Below are positions 1 through 8,658 of a stretch of 64,000 nt of DNA, piece by piece. Source of the DNA: Opitutales bacterium (GTDB lineage Bacteria > Verrucomicrobiota > Verrucomicrobiia > Opitutales > UBA2995); assembly GCA_022824405.1 (NCBI GenBank), contig JAJDZZ010000012.1, positions 43,192-107,191 of the forward strand, read 5' to 3'. The stretch's first letter is position 1. Every line of letters starts with the position of its first letter. The notes beneath the pieces were generated by a model, which had not been told where the DNA came from, did no database searches, and saw nothing but the letters and a program-made list of their open reading frames with translations. The position numbers were made by a program, and so were the translations under genes.

Positions 1-742
1 GAAAATCGAGAAACTGTTTCAAAAAACCCGGTTTGGCATCTTCGCCCTCTTCGGGATGATCGTCCTATCGACTTCACTGCTGTGCATTTACACCGTCGAC
101 ACCCAGTTATCGGCGGAGTATGAGACCAACAGCAGGAACATCGCCAAGAGCATTGCCGATTCCAGTGTAGACATACTTCTCAACCGGAACTTGGCCACCC
201 TTCAGTCATTGATCGACCAGTTCGTTGAGATTCAGGGCATCCGCTACATCTACATCACCAGCGAGAGAGGTGAGTATCTGGCCCATACCTTCGTTCCCGG
301 CATCCCCAGACAGATCCTCGAAAGTGATCCGTCCAGCACCGAGACGGTTGAACGGAGCATCCCGGGGATGGGCGATTTCATTGAGGTCGGAAGCCCGATT
401 TTGGCCGGGGTCGCCGGCACCGTGCACGTGGGCATGGACATGGACATCGTCGGCCTCAAGATTCAGCGGGCCATCGGTCAGCAGATCATCCTGATCAGCA
501 TACTTCTCGTCCTCGGCGTTCTGGCTTCGATCTGGCTGGTCAACCTGGCCGCAAAACCCCTGGGGGGCCTTCTCGACTACGCAGTGGAATTGGCCGCCGA
601 CCGGGGGAAGGACAAGGAGCCGGACGACGAACTCCTGGCCCGCGACGATGAAGTAGGGGATCTGGCGCGCCTCTTCCGTTACGTGTCCGGCCGATCATCC
701 GATTGGAAGAAGCCCGGGGCTTCATCGACGAGGGTTCCTTAG
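1..742 (+). CDS. HAMP-containing membrane sensor protein, 5' end outside window
   Basis: The frame is open to the first base, so the true start lies upstream; the first internal ATG (56) falls inside the first membrane segment. Visible order: a transmembrane helix (residues up to about 25), a periplasmic sensor region of about 120 residues with a PAS/dCache-like feel, a second transmembrane helix (about 140-165 from the ATG), then a HAMP linker with the expected acidic DDEVGDLARLF pattern. The protein stops soon after HAMP, so no kinase, cyclase or methyl-accepting output domain follows. It is 15 bp upstream of an MFS transporter on the same strand and may be a truncated sensor or an accessory subunit. 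The ligand is not predictable. Confidence 0.6.
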   Translation, partial: KIEKLFQKTRFGIFALFGMIVLSTSLLCIYTVDTQLSAEYETNSRNIAKSIADSSVDILLNRNLATLQSLIDQFVEIQGIRYIYITSERGEYLAHTFVPGIPRQILESDPSSTETVERSIPGMGDFIEVGSPILAGVAGTVHVGMDMDIVGLKIQRAIGQQIILISILLVLGVLASIWLVNLAAKPLGGLLDYAVELAADRGKDKEPDDELLARDDEVGDLARLFRYVSGRSSDWKKPGASSTRVP

Positions 743-757
743 AGGGAGGATCGGCCA

Positions 758-2065
758 ATGCACCTTCCACGAAGCGCCATCGCACTCTTCTGCACCTTCC
801 TGATGGTCTGCTTTGGCACGGTCTACGCTTGGAGTTTCTTCCAGACGATGCTGGTAAGGCAGGTCGGCTGGACCCATACCCAGTCGGCTTGGGCATTCAG
901 TATAGCGATTTTCTCGATAGGGGTATCGGCGGCTTGGGCGGGAAACATACTTCCCCGGTTGGGCCCGAGGTTTCTCGCGTTGACCGGAAGCATCCTGTTT
1001 TCGGGCGGTTATCTGATTTCCGGGGTGGCCTTGCACTTGGATGTCATCCCGCTATTTTATTTGGGTTACGGGGTTATAGGGGGCGTGGGAATCGGGCTGG
1101 GATACGTTACCCCGGTCGCGACCGTGGCCAAGTGGTTTCCGGACCGCAAGGGGCTGGCCACGGGAATCGTGGTAATGGGCTTCGGCATCGGGGGCTTTCT
1201 CCTGAGCAAGGGACTGGCCCCATTCCTGATCGTGCAGACGGCCGGCGCCTTGCCCATGGTCTTCATCTGGCTCGGCATCATATTCGCCTGCATTCTGCTT
1301 CCCTGCAGCTTTGCCCTGAGCGATCCCCCGGCTGCCGCCACTCTGACTACTTCCGCCGCGGGCAAAGCCCCTGGGTTCGATGAGCCGGAATCCGCCCTTA
1401 CCTACCTCCGGACCCCCCAATTCGTAATCATGTGGATCGTCTTCTTCTTCAACATCGCCGCCGGAATATCGGTGGTCAGCTTCCAGTCGGAAATTCTCCA
1501 GGAGATCTGGGGCTTGGCCGATGGGACGATCGAGCCGACCACGCTGGCGGAATACGGCGCCACCCTCATTGCGGTGAGTTCGATCTGCAACGGTTTGGGG
1601 CGCCTTTTCTGGGGATTGCTTTCCGACCGGTTCGGACGGGTCACAATTTTCAGGGTGCTTCTGGCCAGCCAGATGGTCGTCTTTGGCATTCTCATGACCG
1701 AAACCAACCCTTGGGTCTTCTCTGCTTTGGTCTGTTACGTCCTGCTCTGCTTTGGCGGCGGATTCGCTACCATGCCGCCCTTCGTTATCGACGTATTCGG
1801 CGCCAAAAAAATGTCCAAGATCTATGGGGTTGTTTTGACCGCATGGGCCGCCGCCGGTATCTGCGGACCACTTTATGTGGGCTACTTGAAGGATGTGTAT
1901 CCCGACCGGGCCGTCATGTATTGCTTCCTCATCGGGATCTTCATGCTCGGCGCCGGCTACCTTTTCTCTTATCTGCTGAACGACGGAAGGATTCGTCTCG
2001 GCCGACCCACATTGGAAAGCACGCTGCACCGGTATGGCATTGCGGCGGAGGAAGGGAAAAGTTGA
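758..2065 (+). CDS. MFS transporter, oxalate/formate antiporter (OFA) family-like
   Basis: A 435-residue hydrophobic protein with about 12 predicted membrane helices, the usual MFS size. The first loop and helices carry the OFA-like start (FGTVYAWSFF) and a glycine-rich stretch GYGVIGGVGIGLGY followed by the cytoplasmic KWFPDRKGLATG motif that is characteristic of OxlT/OFA members; a second-half GLGRLFWGLLSDRFGR motif matches the MFS loop 8-9 signature. It would exchange small carboxylates or similar metabolites across the inner membrane. It follows the HAMP sensor by 15 bp, suggesting co-transcription, and converges with a TonB receptor gene. The substrate cannot be read from the sequence. 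Confidence 0.85.
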   Translation: MHLPRSAIALFCTFLMVCFGTVYAWSFFQTMLVRQVGWTHTQSAWAFSIAIFSIGVSAAWAGNILPRLGPRFLALTGSILFSGGYLISGVALHLDVIPLFYLGYGVIGGVGIGLGYVTPVATVAKWFPDRKGLATGIVVMGFGIGGFLLSKGLAPFLIVQTAGALPMVFIWLGIIFACILLPCSFALSDPPAAATLTTSAAGKAPGFDEPESALTYLRTPQFVIMWIVFFFNIAAGISVVSFQSEILQEIWGLADGTIEPTTLAEYGATLIAVSSICNGLGRLFWGLLSDRFGRVTIFRVLLASQMVVFGILMTETNPWVFSALVCYVLLCFGGGFATMPPFVIDVFGAKKMSKIYGVVLTAWAAAGICGPLYVGYLKDVYPDRAVMYCFLIGIFMLGAGYLFSYLLNDGRIRLGRPTLESTLHRYGIAAEEGKS

Positions 2066-2125
2066 TGCCGCCGGAGGGGGATTCGGCCTGCCTCGTCGGA
2101 GGGGACTCGAACGGTTCGGGCCGCT

Positions 2126-4765
2126 TTATGGGTCGAAGGAGAATTTGAGGCTCAGGAACACCGTGCGTCCCCGGACGGAATCCCAGGTCTCAACCGCGCC
2201 TTCCTCGCCGGGTGCCGTATGGTCCAGGGATGGACCGCGGTCGGCCAGATTGAGAATACCTCCGGTGAGGGCAACCCCGCTCAGCCCGAACGGATCGCGC
2301 CACCTCAAAGTAACGTCGTGCCCCATCCAAGGCCTGTAACGGGCCGTTCGGCGTGTGTTTTGGTAACTGGAAACCGCGAGGACGTTCCAGCTCGCGGTGA
2401 CGCTACCCCGAGTGGCGCGAAGGGATGCATGGACGCGGTTGCGCGGGAAGTCGCCCGGCTGGACCTCGCCGACGACCCTGCGCTGGTGCCGGGTCACGCG
2501 CGACCACCGGGTGTCGAATGCCATATCCGCCCAATCGGTTTCCCAATCGGCGCCAGCGTGCAAGTCGACTCCTGCGACATCGGTTTCCCCGCTGTTGACC
2601 CATGCGCCCTCGATCCGGGTGATGAGGTCTCCATCGCGTTCGATGTTCACACCTGGGGGCAACCGCCCTTCTGCTTCGAGGTCGACGGCGGACTGTGCGC
2701 TCAGTGCTGCCGGGACGTGAGACAAGTTGATCCAGAACAAATCCGCGCTCAGGGATAAGGGCCCCAGGCCGGTCACTGCGCCGAGGCTGAGGCTCTCGGC
2801 GTCATCCGGCTCCAGATTCGGATTACCACGGCTCACCCGCAATACCTGGTATTCGTCACAACCCTCCGAATCGGCGGCCAGGGTGCCAGGGTCGCAAATA
2901 TAAGGATAGCCGATTGCCTCCTCCGCGTGCAGAGCGGTCAGGCTGGGCGCCCGGGAACCACCGCTCCAGGACCCACGGACCGCGAGGGCCTCGTGCAGGC
3001 GGTAGCGGCTCGCCACTTCGTAGACAAAAGCGTTGCCGACGTCGCTGTATTCATCGTGCCTTCCGAGGAGATCGACCTCCCAGTTGTCTTGCAAGGGAAG
3101 GGACAATTCCGAAAATGCCGACCAGTGACGGCGTTCGCCCGCGGCATCGACGCCGGCGGTCCCAAGCACGTCGCCCGCCTCGTGGGAACGTTCGAAAACG
3201 CTTAGATAGTCGTGGACGTGCAGCCAATCCTCGTATGCGAATTCGGCCCCCGCCGCCCACCGCGCGTCGCCCCCGCCAAGCGCAAAAGCCGTCCCGTCGA
3301 AGGAAACATGGGCCGTCGTGTGGTACTCGTCCCGATCGCCGGTCAAGTCGAGCCCCGTCTCGCTAATCGCTTCCAGGTGCTCGGGCGCCATAGAGAATGG
3401 GTTTTCGAGATCGTATCTCCCCTGCAGGATGGCCCATTGGACCGCGCTTTCGCTGACGAAAATTCCTCCCGATTCATCGACATCGTGAAGATAGTAGCGG
3501 AGGTAGGCGTCATAGCCGATGCCGCCCGCCAACTTCCCCTCAATTCCGAGCGTAAGGTCGTATTCCTCATGATCTTCAAGGAAGTCGCGGTTGCCATGGC
3601 TGACGAACCTGTGGGCTGCGAAGAGCCATGGCGGGACCCTATCGATTTCAGGATCTTCCAGCAGTTCCCCCCGGAGCCCTTCCGAAGGCACGAAGAGAAA
3701 GGTGCCGACCGAGGGGGCGTAGCGATAAGCGGCGTCGCTCCGGGTCAGCCTGGCGTCGAAATACAGATCCGTATTGTCACCCAGCGGGTAATCGAAGTTG
3801 AGAAACAAACTTTCCCGGTCGCGGCTCTCCCACGCCCACATGATGTCCGCGTAGGCGTAGCCGCAACCCGTGCCCGGGATGTTGTAGGGATCGGTCAGCA
3901 TGCCGGTGTAGCCGCTTCCGCTGCAGTCGCCGATGGAACGGGAAATAAAGCCGTCGCCGGTGCGAATGAAGACGGTGTTGCCGCCCACCGATACGCCGGA
4001 CGCATCGGAGAACGGGCCGCCCGGCGTCCACGAGGCGCGGCTGTAGTCCCGATCCGCGTAAAGGATCTCCTCCCTGCGAAAAAAGTCCACGCCGACGGTG
4101 AGGTGGCCCCGACCGATCGGACCGCCCCACAAGGCGCTGGCGTGCTCGGTATCGCCCCCCGCTCCGGTGGGATAGTCGGCCCCCACTCGAATCTCGGTCC
4201 CTTCGAAATCGCGCTTGAGCACGATGTTGACCGCGCCTCCGATGGCGTACCCGCCATGAAGCGCGGTGGCGCTGTCGCTCAGGATCTCGATGTTCTCCAC
4301 CGCCGAGATCGGTATGGCGTCGAGATCGATTTCAGAGTCGGTAAAGTGGCGCCCGTTGACCAGAAATGCGAACCGTCCGGCCCCCAGAACCAATGGCCGG
4401 TAGAAGCCGAAGCTGTTGTAATGACGCCGTCCGGCCATCAAGTCCCAGAGATTCATCAGGCCGGACAACTCGATCTCCGTCCGGTCGATCACGGTAACGG
4501 GACGATCCGCGTCCACCGCCGCGCCGGGAATGTGGCTGGCCACCGAAAGTTCTCCGCCCGTCGCCCCGACGTGCGGGGAGGTCGCCAATGTGGCAAGGAA
4601 CGCCATCAAGGCGGTCGCCGGACGCAGTTTGGAATGGGCGTGGGGTTTCCCAAACGGTAGAAGGATTGGCAAGGCAAGCGGGCCGATACGGGGTAATTTC
4701 ATGGGATTGGCAGGATTCGCGAGGTAAGGATGACCATCGAATGAGGAAGGGGAAGAAACATTCAA
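2126..4765 (-). CDS. TonB-dependent outer-membrane receptor
   Basis: An 879-residue receptor with a signal-like N-terminus, a plug domain (about residues 85-200, with the plug motifs INGRHFTDSEI-like and GGAVNIVLKRD) and a long beta-barrel ending in an aromatic C-terminus (LSLKFSFDP). The annotated ATG leaves 21 polar residues before a more typical signal start at Met22 (4702); either is possible. It lacks an N-terminal STN signalling domain, so it is a plain transporter rather than a FecA-type transducer, and no sigma/FecR pair is adjacent. It takes up an unidentified large ligand through the outer membrane using TonB energy. Divergent from the squalene synthase gene. Confidence 0.85.
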   Translation of the reverse strand: MNVSSPSSFDGHPYLANPANPMKLPRIGPLALPILLPFGKPHAHSKLRPATALMAFLATLATSPHVGATGGELSVASHIPGAAVDADRPVTVIDRTEIELSGLMNLWDLMAGRRHYNSFGFYRPLVLGAGRFAFLVNGRHFTDSEIDLDAIPISAVENIEILSDSATALHGGYAIGGAVNIVLKRDFEGTEIRVGADYPTGAGGDTEHASALWGGPIGRGHLTVGVDFFRREEILYADRDYSRASWTPGGPFSDASGVSVGGNTVFIRTGDGFISRSIGDCSGSGYTGMLTDPYNIPGTGCGYAYADIMWAWESRDRESLFLNFDYPLGDNTDLYFDARLTRSDAAYRYAPSVGTFLFVPSEGLRGELLEDPEIDRVPPWLFAAHRFVSHGNRDFLEDHEEYDLTLGIEGKLAGGIGYDAYLRYYLHDVDESGGIFVSESAVQWAILQGRYDLENPFSMAPEHLEAISETGLDLTGDRDEYHTTAHVSFDGTAFALGGGDARWAAGAEFAYEDWLHVHDYLSVFERSHEAGDVLGTAGVDAAGERRHWSAFSELSLPLQDNWEVDLLGRHDEYSDVGNAFVYEVASRYRLHEALAVRGSWSGGSRAPSLTALHAEEAIGYPYICDPGTLAADSEGCDEYQVLRVSRGNPNLEPDDAESLSLGAVTGLGPLSLSADLFWINLSHVPAALSAQSAVDLEAEGRLPPGVNIERDGDLITRIEGAWVNSGETDVAGVDLHAGADWETDWADMAFDTRWSRVTRHQRRVVGEVQPGDFPRNRVHASLRATRGSVTASWNVLAVSSYQNTRRTARYRPWMGHDVTLRWRDPFGLSGVALTGGILNLADRGPSLDHTAPGEEGAVETWDSVRGRTVFLSLKFSFDP

Positions 4766-4852
4766 GCGTTAACCTACCACAACGTTCTCGTATTCGGTAT
4801 GCAAGGCGAACGAAATGACGTTCAGGGGTCCAGGGCGGTCCTGCCGAACGCC

Positions 4853-4881
4853 TTGACAGGACGGCGGCAACCCCCTATAGG
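4853..4881 (+). promoter_or_regulatory. Sigma70-like promoter for squalene synthase gene
   Basis: A perfect TTGACA (4853-4858), a 17-bp spacer and TATAGG (4876-4881) lie 37 bp upstream of the squalene/phytoene synthase start. Spacing and sequence match the housekeeping consensus closely. A GGAGG ribosome-binding sequence follows at 4911-4915. Confidence 0.6.
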
Positions 4882-4917
4882 GTCATGATTACTTTTGGAT
4901 GGACTGAGTAGGAGGAA

Positions 4918-5997
4918 ATGAGATCGGGCATGGGGTCACCATCTGGCAGAGATTCGAGGGACGGCGATTTCGCCTACCAGGAGCACATCCTGGAGGGCGT
5001 TTCCCGCACCTTTGCCCTCACCATTCCACAGCTCCCGCACCCGCTACGCGACGTAGTGGGCAATGCCTACCTCCTTTGCCGGATCACCGATACCATCGAA
5101 GATGAGCCCGCCCTGACCCCCCTTCAGAAACAGGCCTTCTCCGAGCGTTTCGCGGAAATCGTGGCCGGTCGCGAAGAAGCTGAGCCTTTCGCGCGCGAAC
5201 TTGGCGCCTTGCTGTCGTCCTCGACCACCGAAAGCGAGCGGGACCTGGTGGCCCACACGGACCGGGTAATCCGGATCACCCGCCGCTTCAGCCCTACCCA
5301 GCAGAACGCGCTCGAACGCTGTGTCAGGATCATGTCCCGGGGGATGGCCGAATTCCAGCGGAATCAGACCCCCGACGGCCTCCACGACCTTCCGCATCTG
5401 GACCGTTATTGCTACCACGTCGCCGGGGTGGTCGGCGAAATGCTGACCGAACTTTTCTGCGATTACTCCCCCGAAATCAACCGACGGAGGGAAGACCTTC
5501 TCGCCCTCTCCGTCTCCTTCGGCCAGGGGTTGCAGATGACAAATATTCTCAAGGACGTGTGGGACGATCGCCGCCGCGGCGCGTGCTGGCTGCCGCGGGA
5601 TGTCTTCCTCCGCGCCGGATTCGAATTGGGTTCCCTGCCCGCGGGAAAAACCCACCCCGGTATGGCGGCAGGATTACTCGAACTGGTTGGAATTGCCCGG
5701 CGCCATCTGGCCAACGCCTTGCGCTTCATCCTGCTCATTCCCAGCCGTGAAACCGGAATTCGCCGCCACTGCCTGTGGGCCTTGGGAATGGCCGTTCTGA
5801 CCCTCCGCCGTATTCACGCCACCCCGCGGTTCAGAGATGGGCAGGAAGTGAAGATTTCGCGCCGCAGTGTGTGGGCGGTCGCCTTCGTCACCAGCGCGGT
5901 GGCTCGCTCAAATTTCGCCCTCAAGGTTCTCTTCAACTTCTTCACCCGAAGCCTCCCCTGCCCGGGAGGGAAAATGCGCTATTGCCCGCACACTTGA
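4918..5997 (+). CDS. Squalene/phytoene synthase family protein
   Basis: A 359-residue head-to-head prenyl synthase. Both substrate-Mg motifs are visible: D58-TIE-D62 and D213-VWD-D217, plus the conserved Tyr-rich helix [12 protein letters not shown] (about 164-175). The C-terminal hydrophobic segment (about 320-350) resembles the membrane anchor of eukaryote-type squalene synthases, which favours squalene over phytoene synthesis; this is an inference. The GGAGG sequence ends only 2 nt before the first ATG, so Met5 (4930) may be the real start. It lies directly upstream of ispH, which supplies the C5 precursors, suggesting a small isoprenoid/hopanoid unit. Confidence 0.85.
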   Translation: MRSGMGSPSGRDSRDGDFAYQEHILEGVSRTFALTIPQLPHPLRDVVGNAYLLCRITDTIEDEPALTPLQKQAFSERFAEIVAGREEAEPFARELGALLSSSTTESERDLVAHTDRVIRITRRFSPTQQNALERCVRIMSRGMAEFQRNQTPDGLHDLPHLDRYCYHVAGVVGEMLTELFCDYSPEINRRREDLLALSVSFGQGLQMTNILKDVWDDRRRGACWLPRDVFLRAGFELGSLPAGKTHPGMAAGLLELVGIARRHLANALRFILLIPSRETGIRRHCLWALGMAVLTLRRIHATPRFRDGQEVKISRRSVWAVAFVTSAVARSNFALKVLFNFFTRSLPCPGGKMRYCPHT

Positions 5998-6081
5998 CAG
6001 AAAATGCTACCGGTGTTGAAGTTTGGCTAGACTGTTTGCCAATAATATCGTGCTAATCGAACAGGTTTGGAAGGAAATGCT

Positions 6082-7050
6082 ATGCGAGTCATATTAGCTC
6101 AACCACGCGGATTTTGTGCCGGTGTCGAACGCGCCATCGAGATCGTCGAAACGGCGCTGCAACAATACGGACCCCCGGTATACGTGCGCCATGAGATCGT
6201 CCACAACCGCCGGGTGGTGGATAAACTGAAAGCTAAGGGGGCCCGGTTCGTGGAACAAATCGAACAAATACCCAATGGAGCCATTACCGTATTCAGTGCC
6301 CATGGCGTTTCCAAAAAGGTCGAGCAGGACGCCTCGCTACGCCTACTTCAACCCATAGATGCCACCTGTCCTCTGGTCTCCAAAGTGCACAACGAAGGAA
6401 GGCGCTATGCTGCCAAAGGCCACGATATCATCCTTATCGGGCACAGGGGCCATCCCGAGGTTGAAGGCACCATGGGACAGATTCCGGGAAAGGTTTTCCT
6501 GGTCAGCGACCTGGAAGACGTGGAAGCGCTGAAAGTGAGCGATCCCAACAAAGTCGCTTACATCACTCAGACGACTCTCTCGGTTGACGATACCCGCGAG
6601 GTGATCTCCGCTTTGCGTCGGCGATTCCCCCTCATCCATGGACCGGACGTGAAGGACATCTGCTACGCTACCCAGAACCGCCAGGCCGCGGTGCGTGCAC
6701 TCGCCGCCCAAGTGGACCTGATGCTGGTGGTAGGGGCCCAAAACAGCTCGAACTCGAACCGCTTGCGCGAAGTCGGCAAGGACAGCGGCGTGCCGAGCTA
6801 TCTGATCGACGATCCTTCCAAGATCAATCCCGAGTGGCTGATGGGGAAAGAGAACATCGGCATTTCCGCCGGGGCCTCCACTCCCGAGGAACTCGTCCAG
6901 GAGTTGATCGAGAAGCTGCGCGAGTACGCCGAACTGGAAATTACCACTATGGATGGCATCGTCGAAAACGTTCGCTTCGGTCTTCCGGCCTCCTTGGACC
7001 AAATTCCCGCCACTGGGAAGTCCAAGCCTATCGGGGCTGAATCGGTCTGA
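6082..7050 (+). CDS. ispH: 4-hydroxy-3-methylbut-2-enyl diphosphate reductase
   Basis: Last step of the MEP isoprenoid pathway, making IPP and DMAPP from HMBPP with a 4Fe-4S cluster. The three cluster cysteines are present: C12 (in PRGFCAGV), C96 (DATCPLV) and C194 ([10 protein letters not shown]). The ATG at 6082 gives the canonical [18 protein letters not shown] start and has a GGAAGG sequence just upstream; a TTG at 6067 adds five residues and is less likely. Length (322) is normal. Preceded by squalene/phytoene synthase. Confidence 0.95.
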   Translation: MRVILAQPRGFCAGVERAIEIVETALQQYGPPVYVRHEIVHNRRVVDKLKAKGARFVEQIEQIPNGAITVFSAHGVSKKVEQDASLRLLQPIDATCPLVSKVHNEGRRYAAKGHDIILIGHRGHPEVEGTMGQIPGKVFLVSDLEDVEALKVSDPNKVAYITQTTLSVDDTREVISALRRRFPLIHGPDVKDICYATQNRQAAVRALAAQVDLMLVVGAQNSSNSNRLREVGKDSGVPSYLIDDPSKINPEWLMGKENIGISAGASTPEELVQELIEKLREYAELEITTMDGIVENVRFGLPASLDQIPATGKSKPIGAESV

Positions 7051-7089
7051 TCTCCCCATTCTCCCCCCTCTGCCTTCCCTGCATGCTCT

Positions 7090-7300
7090 CCCAGAGTCAC
7101 AAGCAATGAGAAAGGCTCGTCGGTTTGAGAACTTTTTCCTTCCGGAGTCCTTCAATAACCCGAAATTATTGCGGGTATTCCAACAACGGCTCAGAACCTT
7201 GAATACCTTTTTCTCAAATTTTTTTTAAGTGATTTTCAAAACTCAGGTGTTGTTTAAGTGAAGAAGGTGCATTCCGTTGCATTTTCTTCTCAATGAAAAT
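7090..7300 (+). repeat. Orphan copy of ECF-sigma upstream region
   Basis: This non-coding stretch after ispH matches, block by block, the region upstream of the ECF sigma gene on the other strand (37684-37895). Shared blocks include CCAGAGTCACAAGCAA, a GAGAACTTTTTCCTT block, a T-tract followed by AAGTGATTTTCAAAACTCAGG, GGTGCATTCC and TGCATTTTCTTCTCAATGAAA. Most of the rest of 7051-7494 shows no gene. Confidence 0.7.
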
Positions 7301-7415
7301 TAAGGAAACAGAGCCAGACATTATGAAGAAACTGAAACTAATTTGTCTTGTTGATTGGGGTAACCTGCTTTACCTCGTTTATTATTGGGGCACTCCTGGT
7401 TATCCGTCGTCTTAA
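7293..7415 (+). pseudogene. Remnant of ECF sigma factor 5' end
   Basis: Directly after the duplicated upstream region, a 40-codon reading frame starts with MKIKETEPD, resembling the MKDRETEQA start of the ECF sigma factor at 37153-37686, and then loses all similarity. It sits in AT-richer sequence than its surroundings. It is best read as a relic of a second sigma-factor locus; a short leader peptide is the alternative. Confidence 0.4.
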
Positions 7416-7494
7416 TTGCTTGTGCAGTGAAGGTATGGAATTGCAATTTAGCGGTCGGTAGTGAACTTTTTCTAAGATCGCCAATCCTGGAAAA

Positions 7495-8655
7495 ATGACA
7501 TTTCCTCCGTCAGCCTATGTCGATGGTTATGCAAAGGCAAAAGCCCGCCTCTCCGACCGGGAAGCAGTCGACAACTATATCAAGCACACCGTCATAGGCG
7601 ATCCTGAACTCGATCCGGTGATGGAGGAACTCGCTTCCATGCCTCCCCATGACCTTCATCGGTTCATCGGGGCCGGAATAGAGCAACAGGATGAGGTTCT
7701 GAGCACGGCGCCGAAATCCCTGCGCGATTTTTTCAACAATCTCGAAGACCCACCCTGGCTCGACCGCGAAGCGTTTCGTCCGGGAATACGCGCTTTTCAT
7801 GCAAACGTCGACCTTATGCTTACGGCTTTCGTTACGGGAGTGCTGGTGGAGGGATTTTCGACCCTGATCGCCAAATCCTTCTACCTTACGGGGCGAGTGG
7901 CGGCGACAAAAAGGCGTCTCCGGCAGAATAACCGCCAATTGCTGGAAATCTTTTACCCCGGGGGCTTGGAAAGAAACGGCGACGGCTGGAAGCTCTCCAC
8001 CCGCGTGCGCTTCGTTCATGCCCGCATCAGGCACCTTCTGGCGAATTCCGATGACTGGAAACACGAAGCGTGGGGCACGCCGATAAGCGCGGCGCACCTG
8101 GGCTTTGCCATTTCCGTCTTTTCCCAGCGCCTTTTGGAATACTCGATAGCGGTGGGCGCGAAGTTCAACGAGAAAGAAAGAGAGAGTGTGCTTGCGATAT
8201 GGCGCTACACCGGGTTACTCATGGGGATCCCCGAATCCATCCTCTACACCAACAGCGCGGAAGCGAAAAAAATATACCGGATCACCCCTATGTGCGAGCC
8301 GCCGCCGGACGCCCATTCGTCAGCCATGGCGAATGCGTTGATCCAATCCATTCCTGGGATTGCGAATATAACGGATCCGGATGAAAAGGAAAATGTGATA
8401 AATTTGGCCTATCGTCTTTCACGGGGGTTTCTGGGAAACCGACTGGCCGATCAGTTCGAATACCCGAAGACCTCTACCATGGGCGTCCTGTTTCTTTACC
8501 GGATGAAGCAACGTTTTCAGCGATTCCTGAAGGATACCCAGTTGATTCGATCGGAAAATTTCACTCAGCTTCTCCAAATTTCGGTCTATGACGATATTGG
8601 AGTGAGCTACAAGATGCCCGATCATTTCCGCCAGTCAAAATCGAGTGACTGGTAA
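7495..8655 (+). CDS. MpaB/rubber-oxygenase-like (DUF2236) family protein
   Basis: A 386-residue protein resembling the heme-b oxygenase family that includes latex-clearing protein (Lcp) and fungal MpaB. Recognisable features are the helical core with TAFVTGVLVEGFSTLIAKSF, a basic GRVAATKRRLRQ segment, the TRVRFVHARIRHL helix with candidate heme-contact residues, and W-GTPISAAHLGFA. Known members cleave or oxidise hydrophobic polyprenoid or lipid-like substrates. The stop is 3 bp from the RND exporter start, so both are probably one transcript. The substrate is unknown. Confidence 0.7.
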   Translation: MTFPPSAYVDGYAKAKARLSDREAVDNYIKHTVIGDPELDPVMEELASMPPHDLHRFIGAGIEQQDEVLSTAPKSLRDFFNNLEDPPWLDREAFRPGIRAFHANVDLMLTAFVTGVLVEGFSTLIAKSFYLTGRVAATKRRLRQNNRQLLEIFYPGGLERNGDGWKLSTRVRFVHARIRHLLANSDDWKHEAWGTPISAAHLGFAISVFSQRLLEYSIAVGAKFNEKERESVLAIWRYTGLLMGIPESILYTNSAEAKKIYRITPMCEPPPDAHSSAMANALIQSIPGIANITDPDEKENVINLAYRLSRGFLGNRLADQFEYPKTSTMGVLFLYRMKQRFQRFLKDTQLIRSENFTQLLQISVYDDIGVSYKMPDHFRQSKSSDW

Positions 8656-8658
8656 GCA

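Noticed and set aside
3212..4660. A 482-residue open frame antisense to the TonB receptor
   Set aside because: No domain or signal; explained by GC-rich codon structure of the receptor gene.
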